From Episyrphus balteatus (taxonomy: Eukaryota; Arthropoda; Insecta; Diptera; Syrphidae): a DNA stretch of 64,000 bases. This document shows positions 38,701 through 53,700 of this stretch, in pieces (positions within the stretch are counted from its first letter, which is position 1; every line of letters begins with the position of its first letter). The stretch lies in the NCBI RefSeq assembly GCF_945859705.1, contig NC_079137.1:60358552-60422551 (forward strand), written 5' to 3'. The notes under the pieces are model-generated. The model was not told where the DNA came from. It saw nothing but the letters and a program-made list of their open reading frames with translations, and ran no database searches. The position numbers and the translations under genes are program-made.

Positions 38701-41700
38701 CTCGCGACTCACCTCTACACAGCCTATCCCCGCCCGGGCGCCATTATAGGCAAAAGAAAAACCGAGATACAATTTCTCCCTCATTAAGATAAAAGCACCG
38801 CGGCAGCAGCAGCAGTAGCAGAGGCATAAAGAACACTCTCTTATAGAAGGTGGTTAAGGGTTGGGTCGTCTGTATATAGAGGTTATGGATGATGATGATG
38901 ATGACGATGAGTTGAGGGTTTTTTTTTTTGACAGTGCGGGTGCGGGTTTGAGAAGGGTAATAACAAGTATAGAGAGAATCAGTCACACGAATACACAAAC
39001 ACAAGCATGTTAAGCTCCACCATCAGTCCCCTGCCTCTCCTCGCAGAGAGTGTGCGGAATGAAATAACCCGGCATCGATAAAACAAATCGAGGGTTGACA
39101 AAGGGAAATATAAAAATCGTTGAATCAAATACACACACTAGGTAGAGCTATAATATAGGATATACACTTTGCGACAAAGAAAATTTCCACACACAAAATA
39201 ATAAAGTCATCGAACTATGGGTCTATAAAGAAGATGCTTTTAGTACAATGTGGTCATAAGTTCATTATTGAGGTTATTTTAAATTTAATAGCAAACAAAA
39301 TAAAATACGTGTCTTGGTTGTACGGATTTGTTCTTTTTGATTTTCAATATTTAGACCATTTAAAAATAATTTTTTTGTTAACTGGTATAAACAAAAATTT
39401 GACAATGTAGGCCACTAATGTCAATTTTTCTACAGTTTTTTAAACTCTCCTCATTTGTAGGTTTATACCAATTGTTTGACTGTTATAAACTGACTTAGGT
39501 ACATACATGCTAATTGGTATAAACCGAAATCAGGCAACGTAGGCCACTTATGTAAACATATATTATTTCTGATAGTTTTCCAAAGTCTCCTTCATCACGC
39601 AAATTTTTTTCATATATGTCCATATGTAGTACCTTTGGATTGGTATAAACTGGTATAAGACTAACTGCGAATAGTAAACATCGTTTAAAAACTAAATGAA
39701 GCAAATAAAATGCTTTTAGTTGAACATGTTTAAGTTTATACCAGTTGCTTGACTAGTATAAAGTGACTTCCGTATGTTAGTTGGTATAAACAATACTTTT
39801 GGATAATTTTCACAGTCTCCTTCATTACGCACATTGTTTGCATGTACCTCTTGATTGGTATAATCTGGTCTAAAACTAACTAACGCGAATAGTTTAAACA
39901 AAAAACAACATCGTTTAAAAAACTAAGTGAAGCAAAGAAAATGCATTTAGTTGAGCAAGACTACTCTCATATGTTAATTTATACCAGTTGCTTGACTGGT
40001 ATAAACTGACTGGCGTATGTTAATTGTTATAAACAGAAATCTGACATCTAGGCCTCCAAGGTCAACATCTATACTTTTTGATAACTTTACAAAGACTCCT
40101 TCATCTTGCACATTTTTTGCATATCTTTCTTTATTGGTACAAACTGGTCTAAAATTAACTGCAAATAGTTTAAACAATTAAAACATCGTTTTAAAACTAA
40201 GCTATGCTAAGAAAATGTTCTAATTGAACAAAACTGCTATTAAATGTAAGTTTATACCAGTTTCTTGACTGGTATAAGCTGACTTACACACTAAATATTT
40301 GAAAACTAATAGTTTGATAATTTTTTTTTTTTAATCTGAAAAGTTGATGATTATTTTGCATCTCAAAGTCTTCCCTACGAGTGGTATAAACTGGTCTAAA
40401 ACTCTTAAAACAAATAATTGTACTCTTCATACTTTGTTTGTTTTAAAAATAACACAATATCTACTCCCTTCATCACATGAAACCAATACTCTTGCCCTTA
40501 CTTGCAACAATATTATTCTAAAGCTAGTTATATTTTTTGAGTGATTGGATTATGGCAGTACTGAACAGAACACAAAAAAAAAAAAAAAAAAAAAAACAAA
40601 GAAAAGGGTTTGCGTGTTTTTCATTGTTAAATGATTTGATGGCTGCGCATAAATTATTTTTGATGTCACCTTATATTAATTGTGTGAAATGTTGAAAGAA
40701 AAATATAGAAGTTGGTTGGTGGGTAGGTATAATATATGAACAGGAGAAACACGCTATTGAAAACAAACTAGCTATCGCGGTAAAATTAGCTTCTATATAT
40801 ATTACACGAGCATAACTAAAAGTAGCCCAAGGTTATAATAGAAACAAAAACAAACAAAAAAATGCTGGAAAATAGCAGCCAAAAGGACAAGGTTTATAAA
40901 TTGTTGTTGTTTATTTTTTTAAAGATGATGTTAAAGTTAAAGAAATGTGAAGACAAGGCTTAAATTAATTAAATTCTTGAGTAATGCATTTTTCATTTAC
41001 CTATAGTTTTGGTTGGAATTTTTATTATTATAAATCAAAATATAACTACAAAAGCTAAAAAAAGACAGAAGCATTGTTTTTAGTGGACTGTTATTAGTAC
41101 CTATATTGGTTGTATATCATTTATTTAAAATCTTTTGTATTAAATTTTTTTTCAGAAAACTCTAAAGGAATCAAGTAAAAACAAGAAGCAAGAAGTACAA
41201 TTATTTTTTGAAAATATATGCTACCAATCAGGATTATGATCACACAACTAGAAGCTTCTGTTTATTTTTAAAGTTAGGTGCAACTAAAAAAGCTTTGTTA
41301 AAAAAAATCAATCAAGCTTCTATAAGCAGTCTTCTTTTATACCGTAAATTTACATTTGTCTTTTGTTTTATGCCAACAGTTTGAAGTTACCTTTCTTAAG
41401 GTAATTTAAAAATAAATAAAAACCCTCAGGTATAGAAATTAACCATTGAAAAATAAAGAACAAAAGTCAACGAGTTTCTTATTTAATACGAATTAACTTT
41501 CAATGTTTAATCTAACCGGCCACTATGGTGTATGCGCAACCTTTTTTTTTTTTTTTTTGAATTTCCTTTTTCTAAACAAAGAACCATTTGTCCTTTTTGT
41601 TCAGTTAAAAAATAACAGCGAAAAATTTTTCTTATTAAAATACATAAATATATTCCTAAATGCATTTCTAATATTTTAAATTAAACCGTTAATGAGAACA

Positions 41701-44700
41701 AAAAAATACCCTTAATTTAATGTTATTTTGATTTTAAAAAAATGCCTGGAGCTCAAATTTTCCACCTCGATGACTTTGACCCATTTATGTATGTATTTAT
41801 AACAATAAAATGGTATTTCATTTACTAAGATAATTAAAAAATATGCATCTTTCAATAATGCAAAAGATCTCTAGTCCATTTTTTAAGGTTTTGAAATTTT
41901 TCTGTTTGAAGTTGGCATGAATTTAATAAATAAAAAAATCTTGTTATTGGAAAATCTCGGAAAATGAATCACACTATTAAAAATTAGTCGTTAACTTGAT
42001 TATTTAAGGCGAATTTTGTCGAAAAAAATTTGAAATTCAAGTCTTTTTTCATAAACCTAAGATGAAAGTACAAAAAATCAATGCACAGAAATATTACACT
42101 GAAGTTTTTAAACTTCTGTCACGAAAGGTTAAAAGTTGGTATTTATGCATGACCTTTTATTTTAATTGATCTGTAAATAATTAAAAGTCGATATGGATAA
42201 AAGTCAAAGTAATTTAAATTGTTACATTTCTTGACTCCTTAATTTAATTTAAATTGTTACATTTCTTGGCTCCTTAACTGACATTGGGCAGGTTCAGAAA
42301 CGTTAGGGACGTTTAGGTAATTTCTCGGTATCTGATTGGTCAGCTGTCAAAAAAAAATCCTTCCAATTTAGGTAATTTTATTGGAAAGCTGACTGGAAAG
42401 TTAGGCAAGAAAATTTTCCCTAAAAATTTAGGAAAGTTTTTTTTGTCAACATGACAGCAGATTGTTTTTAATTAAAGAATTATTTTAGAAAAATTAAATT
42501 TATTTGTGTGAAAAACAACTAAAAAGTGCATTATCGGTTATAATTCATTTTATTTATTCATTATAGTTAAGGGAAGTTTGGTGTCTTACCCATGCGACCG
42601 GTAAAATTCTTAAATAAATTTCGAAATTTGACAATAGCATTACATCCAAACTAATTTAGTCAATTTACTCAAATTTCCGTTCAGAAAATGACGTTGCCTA
42701 AATATCTAGTCTCTAATATTTCCTGAACGTGCCCATTATGAGTTTCTTAAATTCAGGAAACATTCAAATATTTTAAACCTCTTCTACAAGTAACTTTCAA
42801 GCAGTTGACGATTTCCAAAAATTACCAGCGATATTCACTATCGTTCATGAAATATAAGTAACATTTACACTAAGAATAATTTAAATTACAATTCTTTTGG
42901 TTTTTCTTTGAAATAAAAATCGTGCATTCACATAACGATTTTGATTCAAAAACATTTTTTTTTTGTCAATCGTTTGTAGAACTACCGTCGAAAAGTTTTG
43001 GCGTCAGAAACAGGTTCCGAAAACATTTCTTGCTAAATAAAATTTGGAAAATGCAAATATTTCAATGTTTTTAACTGATGAACATCATGTTCAGAATAAA
43101 CAACAAAACTGATTTTTTTTTTTAATCATTACAAAAGTTAAAAATTTTCTATTAAGAATCAGATTTTTGACGCCGAGATTCATTTAAAACAATCAAAGAA
43201 AATTGATTGTGAAGTCAAAAAGTGACCTGTCTGATTTTTATCATCCCTTTTTTTGTATCAAATTTTATGTCCACTTTCTGATGAGGTCTCGATTTAATAA
43301 ACATTTTGCGTTGAAAATGCATAATTCCCAATTCAAAAAAAAAATATCAAATTAAATAATATTTTGGAAAAAAGTAAACTTGTTCAATATTTCAAAAATC
43401 TTTATGTCCACGTCTTAAAAGTTATATTATTGGTTCTTCACGTTTGCCACTTGCCGCTTGAAATTTGCCACTTACCACTTGTCACTTTTCACTTGCACCG
43501 TTTATCACAGTTCGCTTCCTACTTGCAACTTGTCAGTTACCACACTTTAAGTTACTTCCTGCTTATAACTTGTACCTTGCAAATTGCTACCTCCAATTTT
43601 ATAACTACCACTTTTGAATTACTCCTTATATCATAAATCACTTACAACTTTATACTTATCATTTATCAACTATGCAATAGTTTGTAAAAAAAAAAAACCT
43701 GTTTATAGTGTTAAAAAAAAACTCAGAAATGTGTCTAAAACGGATCGGGTCAAAATTCTGGCTTCAAAATTCTGCTTTTCAAAATTCTGCTTTTTTCTAT
43801 TCTGCTTTTCAAAATTCTGCTTTTTAAAATTCTGCTTTTCAAAATTCTGCCAGCATTATACTTGAACAAAAAATAATTCTGCCAATTCTGTTTTTTTTTT
43901 TTATAGCATATGCGCTGACTAAAGACGCATTTTTAAAATTTTTTTGTTTAAGTGTCGCAAATATTTTTTAAAATGTGTAGACTGACTTTCTTTCAAATAA
44001 AATCTATAACTTATTGGAACCGATGTTGTTTGATACAAGATATTCTTATTTTTATTCAAATTTTTGAATTTTCATCTTTATTTGACAAATTAAAAAATTT
44101 TGAATTATTTTCGGAAATGTTTAGTATTCAAAACCTTTTCTTAAAAGCTCGCGCTTTTGAACATTTTCCAAACCCTTTTTTAATTTTTTGCAGATTTTTG
44201 AAAAACAGAATTATGAAAAGCAGAATTTTGAAAAACAGAATTTTGAAAAACAGAGTTTTGAAAAGCAGAATTTTGTAAAGCAGAATTTTGAAAGCAGAAT
44301 TTTGACAAAAGAATTTTGACCCCGGCAGAATTTTGACCCCAACCCTCTAAAACATTTAAATAAAATAGGAAGGAACTTCAAGACTAGAGCTCAAAAACAT
44401 CTTTTAATATAAGTATGATGTAGTACCTCATCTCTATAAGGATTAAATGTTTTATCACCATAAAGTTATTTCCATTCTAACTTCAGTTAAGATTAATTTG
44501 ACGTTCATCCAGACACGTACCTAAGCTATAGATTTCATTTTAAAATCCATCCTACAACTTCTTCTTTTCTCGTTGTTGTTTCCTAGATTTGTGACAGATC
44601 CATTGTTGTCTGGTGCAACAAAACAACACAAAGAGACAAAGAGTTCATCTCTTATCCTTTTTAAGAGAAGCAATATTAAAATGTGCAACGTGCGTGCACA

Positions 44701-47700
44701 TATTTCAATGACGCTGGGTGTAAGCGTGTAATAAAGTAGATAGTAACACAGGAAGGTATAGTTAGGTACTATTTAATACCTTTTTACAAAAAAAAAAAAA
44801 AAAAAATCAAACCAACAGAAATGACAAAAGGACACTAATACGCAATGGGACGAATGAACGAATGGAGAAAGATATTTTTGTCATGAAAGAGAAGATATTT
44901 GGTTTGGCAAATAAATTTTATTTAATGTCTTATTAAAGTGAGAGTAAGTAAGTGTTAAGAATTACTGCGGACGTATACGTTTCATTTATCTTGCTTAACG
45001 ATGAAGCAGATAGCTGCCGGGTAATTTGAAAGGACTCTGCTGTGTGATGTGATGTCTGGTGATTATGGTGTAATACAAGTTGTTGTGCCTTGTGCGAGGA
45101 GCTTGTGATGTGATGCTTGCTTGTGCCGTTTCACATCTTTCGTCATTCTTAATCACATCAAGGACTACTTGAGCTTTTTACAACACAATTCGTCGTCGTC
45201 TTCGTAGTCGTCGTCTGGTAACGAGTGTTTTTTTTTTTCTATTTTTTTTTTTTGTTCTACTTGTATACTTTAAGTCCACACACATAGTATAAGAGTAGAG
45301 TCGCCGCCATTCAAGACTCTTTTCATTCGTTTCGTCGTAATACTGTTCTGTAACATTTTTTTTGATTGAGGAGCTGCCTTGCCTCTGTCACCCATTTAAG
45401 TAGGTATAAAAAAGGGTGAATTTCCTGTACTCTAGAAACAAAATGAACAAATTAACTGCAGGTCAAGAGTTGAAAACACTCTTCTCTTGCGGGAAATGTG
45501 TAATTTTTTTCAATTACAATTTGTGAACTTATTCAGACAAGAAAAAAAACTATGTCTCAACACCTACAACAACAACAACAAAATAAAAACTGAAGAGCAT
45601 CAAGACAATTTTTACAAATTACTTAAATTACAAAATATATAATGTAACGAATTACTTTAAGGTCTTTAACTTTCTTAAATTCTAAAGAGATGTCACTTGT
45701 AAAAGTCTATTATGTGAAAAAAGAAATGGAACATGAGAAATTGATAGCTTTAAGTTTCTAAAAGAAATCGATTTTTTTGGGGGATTTTTATGTTTATTGT
45801 GATTTTTGTAGGATCAGTTTGACAACCGAGTAAGTGGCTCTTAAGTGGGCAATATTTAAGACTGAAGTGCCACTTTTGTTGGTTAAATATGTTTTGACCC
45901 TAAGCACTTAGGTCAAATTTTAAAGAATTTATGTTAGAGATGAAAACTGGATTTAGTTGTTTTAAGTTAAAGAGCTTCTTTGAGCGTTATATAGCAGGAT
46001 ATAATGTCATATTTTATTTGTTGCGGAAGATCTCCGTCAATCAAAGCACCTTAAGTCAATTTTTTTAGTTTTGGATATTTTTCAGTTTAAAGTTGGCATT
46101 TAATTAATATAAATTTAAAAAAAAAGTTTAAACTGCATGATCTTTGACTTTCTGTCTTACAATTGGCGTATACAATATTTTCAATTGGTTGTCTTGGAGA
46201 AAAATTGTCTTAAGGTTTTTTTTTTTTATTTTCGAACATTGCAAATAGTTTTCTTTCAATAAACTGCATATCAACGTTTTTGTATAAATATTTCGCAAGT
46301 ACTAAAGACATACTTAAAGAAGGAATTAGGCATTCTAAAGCGGTTCTAATACTATTCAGTAAGAAGGATTAAAAATAGATAAAAGAGGCAAGTGGTCAAG
46401 TGAGTGGGAAATTAAGAAAGAATGCCTAATATATAAAGAATATAGAGATAAAATCAAGATTCCATAAACTGCACACCAATTTAAGACAAAATTAAGAATA
46501 AATAAAAAAGTGTAGGTAATACCGAAATCATAATGTTTTGTAGCACTGCTATTTTTGCAACTGGAACAAAGCATTATAATGATTTTGTATGAACTTTAAC
46601 CCTCTGTCGGCACAGATGTGCGATTTTGGCTGGACAAAAATAAAAAAATACGATTTTTCAAAAAAGTGGTCACAAAAAAGACCTTTTATAAGGTTGAAAA
46701 TATATTTTTTTGGAACTGTAAAAGTAAATACAGTGTTCGAAATCCTCGGAAAATTTTACATCAAGTTCATATATGATTCTCTATAAAATATTGAGACCGA
46801 AAAAAGTTCTAGCTACATGAAAAACTATGAACCAAATTCGCATCCGTCACGTCACAAAAAAGAGGTGTGCCTACAGAGGGTTGAGGACATTTTATGATAG
46901 TTTTAAAGCCGTGAAAGTAGAAACTTCGATGACATTTTTGTATTTTTGACAATTTTGCATTCCACATCGAAAACTGATTTATTGTGCACCCTGCTTCCTT
47001 CAAAAACGCGATACATCGAAAACTTTTGCGATTTTAATAAACTTTATAGAGATTTTTTTACAATAATAATTGTGCTTTACAAAAAAGTATTTAATATACA
47101 TATTTTGACTTCTCTCACGTTTTATGAAAATTGTCAATAATTTCGATATAATAGTATACATATTTATGAAACACTTATTTTCAATCCATTAACTTATGAT
47201 AAGATTATTTCAAGAACGGCAACAACTAACTGTAAGTTATATCATTTTACGTTAAAGTTTGAGTCATTCAGGTGTAGGGAGGGATTGCCTTTGAACCTGA
47301 ATCTGATATGGTCGCAAAATTTTTTGGTTAAACAATTCTGAAAGTTGTTTTTTAAGCAATGTCATAATGACAAATTTGGTGCTTAATTTTGAATGGAGTG
47401 GTGACTCTTTATGATCTGTTGGCACTGTGAATTATCATCCTTCTAAGGCATAATAAAAATGTTATATTAAAAAAAATGCAGTAATTTCAATATCTATTGT
47501 AGAGCATTTTATTTCTTTCTTGGCTAAAACGAGGTAAGCCTGCAGGTTTTAAGTGCTAAAGTACTTTTATGAAAGCGTTTTCATTTACCACAGTGGTGAT
47601 TAGCAGTGAAAATGCCAAGAGCGCTATACCAAGCCTGTGTTAAGAAGTTGTACATGCATTTGACCACACAAAAATCGTTTTTATGGCATTTTATTTGCTA

Positions 47701-50700
47701 AGCTATTTTTTAAAATTTTTAAGCTTTAGGTAACATTACATGTAGGTTATAAAACGATTATAAAAACTGAAAATGTCGAGGAACCGTTGAGAAGGAATTA
47801 TCAAATTAACGTTAAGTGCGTGATTTTGTAATCTTCTATAAACATCTTCTGTATGGGTTTTATGTTTCTAACTAAACGAGTATTATGATCCATAAAAAGT
47901 TGAAAGTATGCAAGATTGCGAGGTCAAAAATTAAAAAAAAGCCTAAATTTTATGACACCTTTTTTATGCACGTGAGTTTTTTTTTAACGGCATATATTTG
48001 ACGGAAACATTGAACCATATCGATTTTCTCAATGTTTGAAATAGATAGTTCGAAATTATGTGAAGTTTTGAGCTTCAAAATGCCACATATGTATACCTTA
48101 ATGGATTAATTGTTAAAACTGACTTTTGGTGTTTTTTTTCTCTCTGGACTGAAAAGAACTATAAATTGCTTTACATTTCACCTGAAAAAATAATTCAGAA
48201 TAAGAGAATTTTTCAATGGGATATAGGTAGTAATCAAATGCAATTTTTCGGTGAAATCTTGTTCAAGTAGAATTCACAAAAGGTCTGACTATTTTAGTAT
48301 CATAAGTTCGTTAATACCTAATAAATTAATAAATTTAAATTACAACATAAATTAAGGAAGTAGAAAACATGAACTTTGATGTCTTTATACCTTTGCGTTT
48401 GACAAGGTTCTCCGATACAAAGTTTAATCGGGAATTTTCCGGGACAATTTTTCCCTTCTTCCTTATGCTTATAATATCTTTCCAGGAATCAATAACCTTT
48501 GACACGCAATCTCGTGAGTACATTTCCTGGTTATAAACCACGATATTTTATTAAAAATTGTTATCTTAACAGAACATATAATATCACCAATAATTTATAC
48601 CTACCCCCAGAGGGATCTATTATCACTTAAGTATTATTATTTTTCTTCTCATAAATACCTCTAATAATATTTTTTCTGATAATAAATCCTCGAAAACGAA
48701 GAAACTCCCCTTTTTATTCTAATACATCGACAAAAAGCCTAATCGACAAACATCAAGTTTGACAAAACGAATCAACTCTTTAACTTTAACCCTTTTTGTA
48801 TATGATATCATACAAAATAAGGGTGGACTTTCTTCCAATAACTCAAATAATAATATGTCTTTACGCTTTACAAAATACCATACCACCAGACTTATAACTA
48901 AAGTAAGCAATAACCGCAATAGAAAAAAAAAAAACAAAATAACAAGTTTAAAATTAAATGGCATTCCTTTGTAAAAGGCCGCAATAATTATTTTCAAACT
49001 CTCTCTTAAAGTTTATTCTCCTCTTTTTATAGTACTTTTTCTGTTTCCGCTTTTACTCTACTAACGAAAAATCTTTCAATAGGCCCATAGAAAAAGGGAC
49101 CAAACGATCAAATAGAAAAAAACAAAAAAATAATCTATTACCCGTATACACGAACGGAATATAGCACCTGATTGTAGGAATATAGAAAGTCCCCCAGTCC
49201 CAAGGATTCCCAAGGAACAGCATAGCAGACACAATAATTATAACTACAACACTGCAACGATTTATTGCCAAAACTCTAGTAAACACTAAGAAACGTGAAA
49301 GGGGGAAAGACAATTGGAAAGGGGGAGAGTAAAAGAGTGAGAGAAAGAGAAAGAAGAAGGAAAATTAAGGTTTTTCCCCCGTATTAAGCAGACAAAAGAA
49401 AAACTTTGTTTTGTGTCTTCTTTTCTTACCCCGCGTAAAGGAAAACCCTACCCTACCCTACCACCGACCGTGACGTCGTCGTAGTCGTTTGGTCGTCATC
49501 GTCATGAAAATATCCAAGTCGCACAAGGATAAATGGTTGAAACAACAAAACTACGCTATCCAATAAATTCATATGCATGTGGCGTGCTGCTGCTCCAAAG
49601 GAAGAATATATCCAATCGAAAAAACCCAACACTCTTCTGCAGGACTGACTCCAGCCAGCCGCTGCGCTGTGTTCCTGCTGCCACAATTTTCTCTCTCTGC
49701 ACAAAATACAGCAGAGCCCTCTTCGTCCTTATAAGTCTGATGCCACTCTGGATGATGAGAAAGGACGAAAACGACTCTGGAATAAAATACAACGACGACA
49801 AAAAACCCGATCCTGGATATTTTGTGAGGGTTAAGTCTCCCTTTTATATGTATTTTACGCCGCCCGGTCGGTCGGCTATATGTACGTTGATATGGGGCGT
49901 GCTCCCTTTCCCTTTTATGTGGCAATAAACTGATGCACTTGCCGCCGCTGCTTATATTCGAAGAGTGCTTAGAGTGTGGGGATAGATTTGAAGAAGACGT
50001 TTTGTTCATATATCCCTCTCCAAATCCCATTCCATCTCAACCCCAACCAGCCGTGTGCACATCACACACAGGACATAGTAGCGGCACACACAGGCCAAAA
50101 ACCAAGCCATAGGACAACAATAAAAACGGAATATTCGTTTTTATTTTTTTGTTTGGTAAGAGGGATGAATGGATGAATGATAATTTGATTCCACCATTCC
50201 CCACCTGGCTTATCCATTTTTACTCAGATTAAACGACGACCCCAAAAAAAATATATATACTCGTAGTAGCCCATCAGAAGAGAATGACGTATACAGTGGA
50301 CAAAACATCTAAATCCAGTTGGACAAAATGGAATTAAAATTTTTTTTAAGGATTGCCAATTTTAGATAACCTTCTTCAATTTATTTATAATAGAACAAAT
50401 AACTTGAAAAAGACAATGAATTTTGTTTTTGAACATTTCAAGGATTTTTTATTCAAGATTAGTTTGGTCTAAGAATAGATTTATGTGTTTGTGTAAGTGT
50501 GACAAACTGATGTGAACTTCTCTCTTCTGTGAAAGTTAGTTAAGATACTACTACTTGTAAGTTGTTCGTTTTTGATAACATAAATCACATTGAGTAACCT
50601 ATTTTCTTTTGTTTTTTTTGTTTGGGATGTGTTTTTTAGCTTTGTCACACTACTACTACTACTATACTAGTGAAGGAAGTTTTATACACTTGACATGTGT

Positions 50701-53700
50701 GCATTTATCAGAGGATCAGAGTTCCAAAATGTCCTTGCTTTTATTTTTTCACATAAATAAATGTTATTTGATTCACCTATTTTTGAAAACAAAATAGCAT
50801 CCAACATGAAAATAATTCAATAGTGTGACAGTATAAAAAGCCTGAAAAAGAATTTAAGAGACTTTGATTTTTCGGTCAAAAATTGAAAGTTTTAACAAAA
50901 TCGAAAATGTTCCATCGTCAATAAGAAGACAAACTTAAGGCATTGCCTTAAATCAAACCTTTTCCGATTAGTATACGTCGAATGTCTCGCATTTTAAATG
51001 AGAGCGTTTCGCGATACAGGGTTTCGTAATGTTCTAATTTTAGTACATTACCGACCATTCCTTTGAAAAAGACATGTGATTCATGTAAAAAAAAAAACGG
51101 TTTCGGAAACTGGATATGTGACCATTATATTCCACATAAACTGAGATTTATTATTAATCGGATTGATTACAAAATGTGATGTTAATATTTCATTCAGCCC
51201 CAAAATGTTGATTAACGATCAAAAAACATTTTATTTTACCTTCAGATGTTGCAAAAATTCTTGCGATTTTCCGTAGATTTCAGTGTTCATGTTTATACAT
51301 CGCTCAAGAGTTCTAAAGGCCTAAACAGGTAAAAATAATAAAATTATTGAAAATTGATGACGACCCTAGAATTTTTGGATTTTCTTAAGGTCGAAAAACA
51401 TATTTTGCCCCTAAGTCTAGTTTTTTATGTTTTATTAAAAAAAATATACCGTCCAACAATTCCTACAAAAAGTACTAGGTATGTTCCGAGAAATATATTT
51501 TTTCACACAGTGAAATTGTTATTCAATATGTGTTTAATTTGAATAAAAAACTCAATAAATTTCATATCAAAAAAAAAATCAAACTATGATCCTTAATTTT
51601 TCTAAGGTTACATTCCAACAAATGTGTTAACATGCCCGCACCCTTTTTGTGGGAGTTTTGGATACATTACATAATTATAAATCAATTTCAGAAAAAAATA
51701 AACATTTAAAAATGAGTTGATTTAGCTTACAATTTTTTTTTTCATTTTTTTTTTTTAATCGAAATAAATGTTGCGCATACACCACAGTGACCCATTTTGA
51801 TATTAGTATAAATAGGCTGTTTCGTTGACAAATCTTTTGATTTTTAAAATTGATGTATCAAATGAACAGTTCATGAAAGAATCAAACAAACGGATTTTAA
51901 CGGAAAATTTGAGCGAAAAAAGTTTTTGTCGTTAAATACAATTTTACTATGAAAAAATAGTGATACTCATGAAAACTTACTCCGAAAAATGGTGCTTAGA
52001 ATAATGTTTTTTTGGTGGATAGCACAAATTTCAGGGTTGAAGGTATATTATTTTCTTGAGGCCAAAATTTTGTTTTCCTTCTAGTTTAATTTTTATACTT
52101 TCTAGAATCAAGAACAATAAAAAAAATGGCGGCGCTTCGCTCAAATTTAAATTTCCCTCAAAAAGTGGGTTTCGGAAAGATATTATCTAAGCATTTAAAA
52201 TGTTAGCGTTTGGTTCTTATCAAAAAAAAAAAAAAAAACTAGCAAAAATTTAAGAGCGAACACATAATTTTTGTTTTGTTTGAAATACTTTTTTTTTTAA
52301 TTTGAGTGCACAGATTCCATAAAGTTAAAAAAAAATTTCTGTTTGTATAAGACCAAGGTTTGTCAATCATCTTATAAAACATACAGGAAAAGGTAAAAAA
52401 CTTCAATTTTTCAAAAAAGAAAAAAAAAATATTGACGCTATATTTCCACTATCCGATGTTCTGAAGAATATAAAAAAAAAAAAAAATTGGCCTTGGAAAT
52501 TACCTAAAAATCATCTACACAAAATTTCAAGCAAAATTTATCCACTGTTAGACAAAACATTTAGAAAAAAAAAAAAAACATTGGAAGCAAAGCAAAGTTA
52601 TAGATTAGTAAAAACGGTCTTGTTCGAATCTAATTGCAAATTTAAGAATCGTTTACAGTTTAACAATGGAATAGCTTAGAGAGGCGGTTTTTAAAAAAAT
52701 GGCCTCAAATTTGTACTACTTCTATACCTCAACAAACCATAGTTTTCGTTTAATGCGGTTATTGCGGGACATTCTCTCTATATAGATAAACTCTTCGTTT
52801 CTTGTTTTTAGGAAACCATGCTTGATTCTTGTTATTATTAGATTTTCATCATTATTGACTTAAGTTGGTGATTAATTCACTCTAGAAATGATTACCAAAG
52901 ACTGACGTTTTTATTTGGCCAACGATACCCATTTTTTTTTTTTAATATAAGCTTCAGCATTCTCTGTGGTGTATGTGGAACATTTTTATTTTTTTTTTTG
53001 TTCTATTAGAAATTATTAACACCCAAGAAAATATTTTTACTCTGCGATTATGAAATAAGTTGACCTTCCTTAGCCATTGACAGAATTTTAAATCTAAAAA
53101 GTGGTATTTTGAAATTTAACAAGACCATCAGGACTTAATTAAGTTCTGCGAAGATTGATTTAATTTTTTTTTCAATACATAATTGATTACCCTTGTTTAC
53201 AGAATGTTTTTAATAATTTTAATTATGTACTTACAGTGTTCTCTATGAAAGAAGAATTTAACCAAGCCAACAAAATATCAAACCATTATTTCCAACTAAA
53301 CCTAAATTTAATGCAAAAGTAGAACTACTGTAAACAACCACCAGGTTTTTAAAATTAGGAAATAAGGTTTAAAATTGTAAGAAAAAAAACACCCAGCTTA
53401 CCATTATAATATTCCAAAAAATACATAACTTCCATACAACAAAACCAAATCTAACTAAAAAGTATATACTTTTGTCTAATTTGTTATTACACCTTTGACC
53501 ACTGTATGACATGTCGGCCATCCTGTGGAAGCAGACACAATTTCATTTGAAATGAGAAATGACATTCAGTGGATGCACACGATGGTTTACCTCGTCGTCA
53601 TCGTCGTCGTCGTCCTTGTTGTGTTCGCTGGCTGATACTAGTCACATATTGATTTGGATCAAAGTCCAAAGGGAATTTGTACCACCTACCTACCTCCTCT

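Larger units (their letters stand above)
31770..39379. other. Intron 1, long segment with GC-richer islands
   Basis: No exon found. Two islands of more balanced composition (33,170-33,640 and 38,570-39,060) stand out and are listed separately. Simple repeats include (TTC)n near 34,833-34,850, (CAG)n near 38,803-38,820 and (GAT)n near 38,887-38,910. The stretch 35.9-37.3 kb is extremely AT-rich. Confidence 0.45.

Noticed and set aside
39510..40177. Three related minus-strand open frames
   Set aside because: Similarity comes from the underlying satellite units; frames are short, differ in length and lack a common start.
43742..44345. Regularly spaced short repeats as a CRISPR array
   Set aside because: Repeats are directly adjacent, have no spacers and are inverted between two arms; the context is a eukaryotic intron.
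49453..50030. Cluster of open frames up to 153 codons on both strands
   Set aside because: They overlap in several frames, show no domain and have no splice sites in phase with the Robo-like gene; higher GC alone lowers stop frequency.
50274..50330. Tc1-like tip TACAGTGGACAAAA
   Set aside because: No matching inverted end found in the following few kilobases.
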